The translations under genes and the position numbers were made by a program. DNA of 6,940 bases from Candidatus Dojkabacteria bacterium (lineage in GTDB: Bacteria > Patescibacteriota > Dojkabacteria > J137), in contig RFKV01000079.1 in assembly GCA_003694175.1 (NCBI GenBank), positions 1-6,940 on the forward strand, written 5' to 3'. How positions within the stretch are numbered: position 1 is the stretch's first letter; every line of letters starts with the position of its first letter. Shown here piece after piece: positions 1 through 5,447 of the stretch. The notes under the pieces are model-generated. The model had not been told where the DNA came from and did not search any database. It saw only the letters and a program-made list of their open reading frames with translations.

Positions 1-40
1 ATACATATTGATCATTAAATAATCTTTTAATACTAATTTG

Positions 41-49
41 TGGTAGAAT
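41..49 (+). promoter_or_regulatory. Putative extended -10 promoter element of ppa
   Basis: Seen: TGG followed by TAGAAT (44-49), a 5/6 match to the sigma-70 -10 hexamer with a TGn extension. No matching -35 box is visible at normal spacing. The hexamer ends 39 bases before the ppa ATG, giving a predicted leader of about 32 bases. Nearly the same distance is seen for the sites assigned to glyS and rsh, which adds modest support. In such AT-rich DNA a chance match is possible. Confidence 0.4.
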
Positions 50-88
50 AACATAAACTTTTGAGAATTTATATTTTAGTTTTTATCT

Positions 89-721
89 ATGGCAAACATT
101 AAAGGTCTAGGATGGAAAAAGAAAATGGTTAATCTTCTTCATGTTTTATCTGTTTATGCGGATAAAGAGAAAATGGTGGTTAATGCAATAGTTGAGGTAA
201 ATGCTGGTACAATTAATAAATATGAATTGGTTACTGAAACTGGTCACTTGAAGTTAGACAGAGTTGGTTATTCGAGTTTGGCTTATCCATTTACCTATGG
301 AGCCATACCAAAGACATTAGATTTTGATAATGACCCGCTTGATATAATAATAACTTGTGTAACAGAGCCTTTGATTCCAGGATCTTGGGTAGAAGCTAGA
401 GTTATTGGATTGATGAAATTTAAGGATGGAGGTGAGGTTGATGACAAAATTGTAGCTGTTTTAAACGATGATAAGAGGGTTGACCATATAAATTCTATAA
501 ATGACCTTGGCGAATATTGGATCAAAGAGACCAGTTACTATTGGCAGCATTATAAGGATCTAAAGAAGCCAGGGACATGTGAAGTGATTGGTTATTTTGG
601 TATTAAAGAAGCTGAAGAAGTTATATCATCCTGTATACGTAGATACAATGAAGAAAGCTTGAAACAATTTGGTAAGGAAAAAGATAATCATGATTGCGAT
701 GATTGCTGTAATGACGATTAA
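89..721 (+). CDS. ppa: Inorganic pyrophosphatase, soluble family I
   Basis: Cytoplasmic Mg-dependent enzyme that hydrolyses PPi to two phosphates and so pulls forward PPi-releasing reactions such as tRNA charging and CCA addition. The family I active site is complete: K44 and E46 (KYE), R58, Y66 and Y70, the DNDPLD signature with D80, D82 and D85, then D113, D118 and K120, and Y155-K156 in HYKDL. These correspond to E. coli K29, E31, R43, D65, D67, D70, D97, D102, K104, Y141 and K142. At 210 residues it is longer than the usual 170-180 at both ends. M13 (codon 125-127) is a credible alternative start, because NLLHVL just after it matches the NLWHDV that opens many family members, and purine-rich AGGATGGAAAAAG precedes it. 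The C-terminus ends in a tail rich in Asp, Cys and His (H201, C203, C206, C207), not a usual family feature. Function is near certain; the start is not. Confidence 0.95.
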   Translation: MANIKGLGWKKKMVNLLHVLSVYADKEKMVVNAIVEVNAGTINKYELVTETGHLKLDRVGYSSLAYPFTYGAIPKTLDFDNDPLDIIITCVTEPLIPGSWVEARVIGLMKFKDGGEVDDKIVAVLNDDKRVDHINSINDLGEYWIKETSYYWQHYKDLKKPGTCEVIGYFGIKEAEEVISSCIRRYNEESLKQFGKEKDNHDCDDCCNDD

Positions 722-724
722 AAC

Positions 725-738
725 TTTTGAGTTTTGAG
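725..738 (+). repeat. Tandem TTTTGAG pair after ppa
   Basis: Two head-to-tail copies of TTTTGAG lie 4 bases after the ppa stop, at 725-731 and 732-738. Another copy is at 844-850 in the same 223-bp spacer and one is at 59-65 just before ppa. The spacer 722-944 is strongly T- and G-rich on this strand. It contains no ORF, no stem plus T-run terminator and no T-box consensus that I can see. The repeat may be simple slippage in T-rich DNA. Confidence 0.35.
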
Positions 739-898
739 TAGGTTTTGGTCTTGGGAATATTGTGAACTTTTGGTCATTCTTATATGTGATCATTCCTAAA
801 TGAAGTTGTTTTAATTTTTTGCTTTGTTATTGTGCTTGATCGGTTTTGAGATTTTGCGAAAAGATTTGATTTAGCTTTTCTGTCTAACACTGTTGCGT

Positions 899-904
899 TA
901 TAGT
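899..904 (+). promoter_or_regulatory. Putative -10 element of glyS
   Basis: TATAGT is a 5/6 match to the -10 consensus and ends 40 bases before the glyS ATG, close to the distance seen for the other two forward promoters. The bases around the expected -35 position (TTTTCT) match poorly. The call rests on the hexamer and its position alone. Confidence 0.3.
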
Positions 905-944
905 GGAAAGTATTTTAATGGTTAAAGTAATTTAAGTCTTTCTG

Positions 945-2429
945 ATGACAGAAATTTCTTCAAAGCCAAAAATTACGTCTCTGGATATTGCTAGGTCTTG
1001 GTGCAAGGAAAATGGGTTTATTTTCCCATCTTCTGAAATATATGGGGGTTTTGCTGCGGTTTATGACTATGGGCATTATGGCTATCTTTTGAAAGAAAAC
1101 ATCAAGAAGTTGTGGGAAAAGTCAATGTCACAAGAGAGAAACGATGTATTACTGCTCGATTCTGCGATTTTTATGCACCCAAAAACGTGGGATGCATCCG
1201 GTCACTTATCAAGTTTTAGTGATGTGTTGATTGAAGACAAAAAAACACACGTTAGGTATAGAGCAGATCATTTGGTAGAAGATTGGTTAAATAGTAAAAC
1301 AAAGGAGGAGTTAGAGCAGATTGCAACCCAATTAACCAACGAAAGCGTTAAAGAGATGGTAGTTAAGAGGAATTTAGACAAGGCAACCCCCGAGGAAATC
1401 TATGAGATAATGAAAGTATCTAAATTTCCTGGTCTGGAAAACTACACAGTGCCTAGAAATTTTGGCCTAATGGTAAAAAGCAACCTTGGAGTTACAGATG
1501 GGACAATTACCGATGAGAATGCGGTTTACTTGAGAGCTGAAACTTGTCAAGGAATCTATCTAAACTTTAAAAATGTTTTGCAGTCTTATAGGATGAAACT
1601 TCCATTTGGAATTGCTCAAGTTGGCAAAGCATTTAGAAACGAGATAGTGGCAAGGCAGTTTATATTTCGCACACGTGAGTTTGAACAAATGGAAATGCAG
1701 TATTTTCTTCATCCAAGCATGATGAGTCAAAAATTTGAAGAATGGAAGAACATCAGAATGAATTGGTACATTGAAACCTTAGGTATTAATCCTAAAAGGC
1801 TCAGGTTTAGGGATCATGATAAATTAGCCCACTATGCAAGCGCAGCGTGTGATATTGAGTACAAGTTCGGATCAATTGGTGAGTTCAAAGAAGTTGAGGG
1901 TATACATGCTAGAGGAGACTGGGATTTGGGTAATCATCAAAAATTTTCAGGCGAAAATCTTGATTATTTTGACCAAGAGACCAATGAAAGATTTATACCA
2001 CATGTTTTGGAGACCTCGGTAGGATTAAATAGGTGTGTAATGATGGTTATCGAAGATAGTCTTTATGAAGAAGAGTTCAAAGATACCGATGGGAGCAAAA
2101 ATTTTCGAACTGTCATGAAAATTAAGAAGACTTTAGCACCAATTAAGGTTGCAGTTCTGCCTTTATCCAAAAAGATGGAATTGCAAAATAAGTCAATTGA
2201 GGTTCAAAGTATGCTTAAAACTCATTTCTTCACACAGTATGACGAAACTGGATCAATTGGTAAGAGATACAGAAGACAGGATGAGATTGGCACTCCCTAC
2301 TGCGTAACAATTGATTTCGAAACCTTAAATGACAATTGTGTCACAGTAAGAGATCGGGACACGATGAAACAAGATAGAGTTAGTATTTCAGATTTGACAG
2401 ATTACCTACTTGTAAATCTTAATTCATAG
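945..2429 (+). CDS. glyS: Glycyl-tRNA synthetase, dimeric (alpha2) class II type
   Basis: Charges tRNA-Gly with glycine using ATP, releasing AMP and PPi, in the cytoplasm. It is the single-chain class IIa form, not the bacterial alpha2beta2 form; 494 residues is normal. Motif 1 is around residues 33-58 (YGGFAAVYDYG, then LKENIKKLW). Motif 2 is about 197-254, with RAETCQG, the invariant FRNEI (230-234) and FRTREFEQME (241-250). Glycine-site elements EGIHARGDWDL (318-328) and SGENLDYFD follow. Motif 3 is IPHVLETSVGLNR with R363. The anticodon-binding domain covers about 398-490, including GSIGKRYRRQDEIGTP and VTVRDRDTM. Small departures: RPETAQG reads RAETCQG, YDYGPLG reads YDYGHYG, and the insert at 86-110 lacks the CxxC pair seen in zinc-bearing relatives. 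All three look tolerable. No T-box lies upstream. This type also occurs in Mollicutes, Bacteroidetes, archaea and eukaryotes. The symbol could equally be written glyQS or glyRS. Confidence 0.96.
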   Translation: MTEISSKPKITSLDIARSWCKENGFIFPSSEIYGGFAAVYDYGHYGYLLKENIKKLWEKSMSQERNDVLLLDSAIFMHPKTWDASGHLSSFSDVLIEDKKTHVRYRADHLVEDWLNSKTKEELEQIATQLTNESVKEMVVKRNLDKATPEEIYEIMKVSKFPGLENYTVPRNFGLMVKSNLGVTDGTITDENAVYLRAETCQGIYLNFKNVLQSYRMKLPFGIAQVGKAFRNEIVARQFIFRTREFEQMEMQYFLHPSMMSQKFEEWKNIRMNWYIETLGINPKRLRFRDHDKLAHYASAACDIEYKFGSIGEFKEVEGIHARGDWDLGNHQKFSGENLDYFDQETNERFIPHVLETSVGLNRCVMMVIEDSLYEEEFKDTDGSKNFRTVMKIKKTLAPIKVAVLPLSKKMELQNKSIEVQSMLKTHFFTQYDETGSIGKRYRRQDEIGTPYCVTIDFETLNDNCVTVRDRDTMKQDRVSISDLTDYLLVNLNS

Positions 2430-2461
2430 TTTCCCTTGATTCTTTTGTAGTTAATCACCTA

Positions 2462-2487
2462 AAGAACTGATGAGTCTTATTTTTTTT
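2462..2487 (+). terminator. Weak Rho-independent terminator after glyS
   Basis: A short imperfect stem, AAGA(A)CT at 2462-2468 against AGTCTT at 2473-2478, with a 4-base loop and one bulged A, is followed at once by a run of eight T at 2480-2487. It begins 33 bases after the glyS stop, where a terminator is expected between convergent genes. The stem is only six pairs and AT-rich, so termination would be inefficient. Confidence 0.4.
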
Positions 2488-2565
2488 GTACTTGTTTGTT
2501 TTGTCTAAAGGCTGTAAATATAAGCTTGTTGATTTGTTATTTGGATGTTTTGTATTTTGTTGATA

Positions 2566-2578
2566 AAACTTCAAGTTT
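2566..2578. repeat. Small inverted repeat in the glyS-ung convergent spacer
   Basis: AAACT and AGTTT flank a 3-base centre, forming a near-perfect palindrome that lies 29 bases beyond the ung stop when read on the minus strand. It could be a weak 3' hairpin for the ung transcript, but no good T run follows on that strand. It is reported only because little else structured lies here. Confidence 0.2.
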
Positions 2579-2581
2579 AAT

Positions 2582-2631
2582 CTAAGCCCAATTCATCTCA
2601 TCTAAGCTAAGCCCAATTTATCTCATCTAAG
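2582..2631. repeat. 25-bp tandem duplication spanning the ung 3' end
   Basis: Two directly abutting 25-base units, 2582-2606 and 2607-2631, match at 24 of 25 positions; the only difference is C at 2594 against T at 2619. The second unit encodes the last residues of Ung (LDEINWA) plus its TAG stop. Read on the minus strand in its own frame, the first unit encodes LDEMNWA followed by TAG. The extra copy is therefore a duplicated gene end left in the 3' untranslated region. It is offset by one base relative to the ung frame and is not translated as part of Ung. Confidence 0.93.
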
Positions 2632-3272
2632 TTTTGAGACTTTCTCCACTCATTAACCTTGCTAAATGGTTTACTTCCAAAAAACCCTTTGTGTGCTGAA
2701 AACGGTGAGGGATGTGCTGAAATAAGTATAAAATGTTTTGTTTTGTCAATGATTTTAGCTTTTTCAGCTGCATTTTTGCCCCATAATATGAATGCAACCT
2801 TATTTGTCTTTTCAGATACTATTTTTATGATTTTGTTAGTAAAAATTTCCCAGCCTTTGCCATAGTGTGAATTGGCTTGACCTGATCTAACAGTTAATGT
2901 TGTGTTTAGTAGCATTATGCCTTGTTTATGCCAATGTATAAGTGTCTGATCTAAATTTTTTAATTCTTTTAACTTAAGATCATTTTTAAGCTCTTCAAAT
3001 ATGTTTATGAGTGATGGTGGCATCTTGTTTCCAAGATTTGTTGCAAATGCTAAACCATTTGCAACACCTGGTGTGTGATATGGATCTTGACCAAGTACGA
3101 CCACTTTGATTTGTTCTGGATCTATCTCTAAAGCTCTGAAAACAAAATCTTTTGGTGGACAGATTGTGAAATGCTTATACTCCTGTATTAGAAACTTTTT
3201 TAGATTCATCATATAGTCGAGTTTTTTTTCTTCCTCAAGAAAGTTTTCCCAAAATTTAGCTAAGCTGCTCAT
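2607..3272 (-). CDS. ung: Uracil-DNA glycosylase, family 1
   Basis: Base-excision repair enzyme that flips uracil out of DNA and cuts its N-glycosidic bond, leaving an abasic site. At 221 residues it is close to E. coli Ung (229). Motif A is GQDPYH at 61-66: D63 is the catalytic water-activating Asp and Y65 excludes thymine. F76 in GLAFA stacks on uracil. N123 in LLNTTL reads the uracil edge. Motif B is HPSP, with H187 the catalytic His, followed by SAHKGFFGSKPF. The residue after HPSP, the minor-groove wedge that is Leu191 in E. coli, is Phe here. The start ATG has no Shine-Dalgarno site. The gene begins 9 bp after the Nudix stop, so it is very likely co-transcribed as the second gene of that operon. 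Its last codons and stop lie inside the tandem duplication. Confidence 0.96.
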   Translation of the reverse strand: MSSLAKFWENFLEEEKKLDYMMNLKKFLIQEYKHFTICPPKDFVFRALEIDPEQIKVVVLGQDPYHTPGVANGLAFATNLGNKMPPSLINIFEELKNDLKLKELKNLDQTLIHWHKQGIMLLNTTLTVRSGQANSHYGKGWEIFTNKIIKIVSEKTNKVAFILWGKNAAEKAKIIDKTKHFILISAHPSPFSAHKGFFGSKPFSKVNEWRKSQNLDEINWA

Positions 3273-3281
3273 TTTTGTAAT

Positions 3282-3818
3282 CTAAATCAATTGGAAGAAC
3301 TTCTTCAATGCCATTTTTGAGTTTTTTGAGATGCTGTGTGATTCACTAAGGAAGATTTCTTTATCCATCCACATAAAACCAATATGTTTATCCTCAATTT
3401 TTGACGCATCCACAATATCTCTCCAGTTTCGCTCAAAATTAATAATTTTATCTTTATCTATCTTGTAGATAAAATACCTAACTGATCTAGAATATTTCTT
3501 GTTGTTGTATTGGTACGTATATTTAAAAACTTCTAACTTGTCAAAAGTAGAGATGTCACTGATATCTAAATCAATTCCAGTCTCCTCTAGTAGTTCCTTT
3601 TTAACTGCTTCAATTGGTTCTAACCTTTCAACTTTTCCTCCAGGAAGTTCCCAAAAAAGTGGATTTTTTGAGTCGTGTGACTTTTGTAGCATCAAAACTT
3701 TATCGTTATCCTGATGCACAATTATCCTAACTGTTTCAATAATATCCATCTTGTTGTAATAGACTTTCGGAAGTATATCAAAATTTAATAAATTAGGTAA
3801 ATCATTACTGTTTTTCAT
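3282..3818 (-). CDS. Nudix hydrolase with a shortened Nudix box
   Basis: Hydrolyses a nucleoside diphosphate linked to another group; the substrate is unknown. The fold signature is clear: a strand VRIIVHQDNDKVLMLQKS (30-47), WELPGGKVE leading into the Nudix helix, and KELLEETGI (74-82) carrying metal-binding E75, E78 and E79. Between the leading E67 and K74 there are six residues, whereas the canonical box (Gx5Ex7REUxEExGU) has seven, and the usual Arg is Lys. The remaining strands follow (YSRSVRYFIYKI, 109-120), then IGFMWMDKEIFLS (146-158) and a C-terminal helix. Length, 178 residues, is somewhat longer than MutT (129), with about 25 extra residues at the N-terminus. It is the first gene of a two-gene operon with ung, which suggests nucleotide-pool cleaning, but it is also divergent from the alarmone gene. 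M24 is a possible alternative start. Confidence 0.85.
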   Translation of the reverse strand: MKNSNDLPNLLNFDILPKVYYNKMDIIETVRIIVHQDNDKVLMLQKSHDSKNPLFWELPGGKVERLEPIEAVKKELLEETGIDLDISDISTFDKLEVFKYTYQYNNKKYSRSVRYFIYKIDKDKIINFERNWRDIVDASKIEDKHIGFMWMDKEIFLSESHSISKNSKMALKKFFQLI

Positions 3819-3895
3819 TTAAGTAATATGATAATTTATCCAGAATTATTAGAAGATAAAAAAATTAATAAATGCTCATTTTGCATCAAGTCTTA

Positions 3896-3924
3896 TTGGA
3901 AAACAAACTTTTCAGAATTATAAT
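3896..3924 (+). promoter_or_regulatory. Sigma-70-type promoter of rsh-cca
   Basis: TTGGAA (3896-3901) and a perfect TATAAT (3919-3924) are separated by exactly 17 bases in the 144-bp space between the divergent Nudix and RSH genes. Predicted transcription starts near 3931, giving a leader of about 32 bases before the RSH ATG with no Shine-Dalgarno sequence. No equally good promoter is visible for the minus-strand operon in this spacer. Confidence 0.7.
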
Positions 3925-3962
3925 TAAGCGTTTACATTTAATTAGAATTAGTAACAAAGCTG

Positions 3963-5441
3963 ATGGATCAATCCAATTTTAGCACTAAAACAATCCACTC
4001 TTTTGAAGAGCTTATTAACACTATACATGCATCAATGAAGCTAGAGGAAGATTCAATTTCGCGCATCCATTCTGCTTATGAGTATGCAAAAAAGAAGCAT
4101 TTTGGACAATTAAGAAAAAACGGTGATGAGTTTATATCACACGTTTTGACAGTTGCAAACTATATAGCACAACTAAAACTTGATGAGATAAGCGTTATAT
4201 CTGCTCTACTTCATGACACAGTTGAAAAATCAGACGCGTCAATAGATGAAATTGATAAAGTTTTTGGCACTTCAGTAGCATACATAGTGGATGGTTTAGA
4301 TGATATTAGAAGGTTTTCCAGAAATATTACAGGAGAAGATTCTAATCGTGAAGAATTTAAAAAGCTAATTTTTAACTCCACTGAAGATGTGAGAATTCTA
4401 ATTATAAGAATGGCTGAGAAACTACATAATCTTTGTACAATAACTGAAAAAGATAGCGATGAGTCGATTAATGCTGCAAAAAGAGCTCTAAATATCTATG
4501 CTCCCTTGTGCGAGTATCTTAATCTTTCTTCTTTTCAAAGAGAGTTAGAGGATAGATCTTTTGAAATTGTTTGTCCTAAGGAGTATCAGTTTATTAAATC
4601 TGCGGTCCAGAAATACTTATATGATCAGCAGAGTTTGATTGATGAATTTAAGGAAAGGTTATTAGGTATTTTCTCGAACTATTCGGCTTTAAAAAATTTA
4701 ACCTTAACATCTAGAAAAAAGGGTCTGTATAGTATATTTAAAAAAATAAAAAAGAAGTACGCAGACAAGTATGGAGGCATAAATGAAGAATCGTTCTCAA
4801 AGGTGCTTGATATATATGCGGCAAGAGTACTGGTAAACACAGTAGAAGAATGCTATATGGTTCTTGGACTCATTCAGTCAAGTTTTGAGGTAGTACAGGA
4901 GGAATTTTCTGATTATATAGTGGACCCAAAGGATAATGGGTATCGCTCAATTCATGTTATTGTAAAATTTAAAGGCTTTACCTTTGAAATCCAAATTAGA
5001 ACATATGAAATGCATGAATACAATGAGTATGGTCCTGCAAGTCATATAGCATATAAGGCAGGTGGCTCGACAAAGGTTTTAGATATGACATGGACAAAAG
5101 ATTTAGTTAAGTGGCAGGGTTCAGAACAAAAAGAGGTGTATAAAATAAAAGCGTTTAGCAATAGTATATTTGTTTTCACTCCAAAAGGTTTGGTTGTAAG
5201 GCTGGAAAAAGGCAGCACACCAATTGATTTTGCTTTTCGTATACACACAGAAATAGGAAAATGCTATAAAGGAGCAAAAGTTAATGGGAAGTTAGTAAGT
5301 ATGTCAACAGTTTTACAAACAGGAGATGTGGTAGAAATTTTAACTCAGAATAAACCTAATTTATCGCTAGATTGGATAAATATTGCAAAAATGAATAGTA
5401 CAAAAAGTAAGATTAGAAGATGTCTTGGTATTTATAAATGA
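3963..5441 (+). CDS. RelA/SpoT homolog: (p)ppGpp synthetase with degenerate HD domain, short form ending at TGS
   Basis: Stringent-response enzyme that makes (p)ppGpp from ATP and GDP/GTP. Domains in order: HD hydrolase (about 30-190), synthetase (about 235-365), TGS (about 401-462). In the HD domain H60, H84 and D85 remain. However, HDxxED reads HDTVEK (K89 for the catalytic Asp), and the fourth metal ligand of LADRLHN is Glu (E152 in MAEKLHN). The synthetase keeps R251 (RKKGLYS), D283 (DIYAARVLV), Y327 (NGYRS) and E342 (EIQIRT). The bifunctional/monofunctional marker motif reads EFSD (314-317). In TGS the usual GHRC reads GKCY (K433). The protein stops just after SKIRRCL, so the helical, zinc-finger/CC and ACT/RRM regions of the roughly 700-residue long RSH proteins are absent. 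The expected activity is synthesis, with weak or no hydrolysis (inference). The stop is TGA and cca follows after 3 bp in the same frame. The symbol could be relA or rel; left blank because the activity is uncertain. Confidence 0.92.
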   Translation: MDQSNFSTKTIHSFEELINTIHASMKLEEDSISRIHSAYEYAKKKHFGQLRKNGDEFISHVLTVANYIAQLKLDEISVISALLHDTVEKSDASIDEIDKVFGTSVAYIVDGLDDIRRFSRNITGEDSNREEFKKLIFNSTEDVRILIIRMAEKLHNLCTITEKDSDESINAAKRALNIYAPLCEYLNLSSFQRELEDRSFEIVCPKEYQFIKSAVQKYLYDQQSLIDEFKERLLGIFSNYSALKNLTLTSRKKGLYSIFKKIKKKYADKYGGINEESFSKVLDIYAARVLVNTVEECYMVLGLIQSSFEVVQEEFSDYIVDPKDNGYRSIHVIVKFKGFTFEIQIRTYEMHEYNEYGPASHIAYKAGGSTKVLDMTWTKDLVKWQGSEQKEVYKIKAFSNSIFVFTPKGLVVRLEKGSTPIDFAFRIHTEIGKCYKGAKVNGKLVSMSTVLQTGDVVEILTQNKPNLSLDWINIAKMNSTKSKIRRCLGIYK

Positions 5442-5447
5442 TCTATG
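5439..5447 (+). other. In-frame rsh stop / cca start junction (TGA TCT ATG)
   Basis: The RSH stop TGA (5439-5441) is followed by one codon, TCT, and then the ATG of cca in the same reading frame. One UGA is thus the only barrier between the two ORFs. No Shine-Dalgarno sequence precedes the ATG, so cca translation probably depends on ribosomes finishing rsh. A second ATG, codon 4 of cca at 5454, could also serve as the start. Confidence 0.9.

Noticed and set aside
295..525. Antisense open frame inside ppa, and similar overlapping frames at 1834-2022, 2659-2865, 3499-3714, 5042-5248 and 6710-6916
   Set aside because: Each lies wholly inside a well-identified gene on another frame or strand and shows no recognisable domain or independent start signal.
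55..731. AAACTTTTGAG on both sides of ppa (55-65 and 721-731) as target-site duplication or attachment sites
   Set aside because: It is an 11-base low-complexity motif, part of the wider TTTTGAG excess, with no transposase, integrase or inverted ends nearby.
722..944. T-box or other riboswitch in the glyS leader
   Set aside because: No T-box consensus, no long specifier stem and no terminator hairpin can be seen in this T/G-rich spacer.
3273..3281. Nudix-Ung fusion
   Set aside because: The Nudix ORF ends in a clear TAG, 9 bp lie before the Ung ATG, and both proteins are complete on their own.
3819..3895. Promoter for the Nudix-ung operon in the divergent spacer
   Set aside because: TTGATG and several TA-rich hexamers occur on the minus strand, but none pair at 16-18 bp spacing well enough to support a call.
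5439..5441. Genetic code with UGA read as Gly (code 25) or Trp (code 4), making rsh-cca a single gene
   Set aside because: All six genes are full length in the standard code. Roughly a hundred Gly codons and all Trp codons use GGN and TGG with no internal TGA, and both proteins have natural ends at the junction. Genome-wide recoding would leave more in-frame TGA codons.
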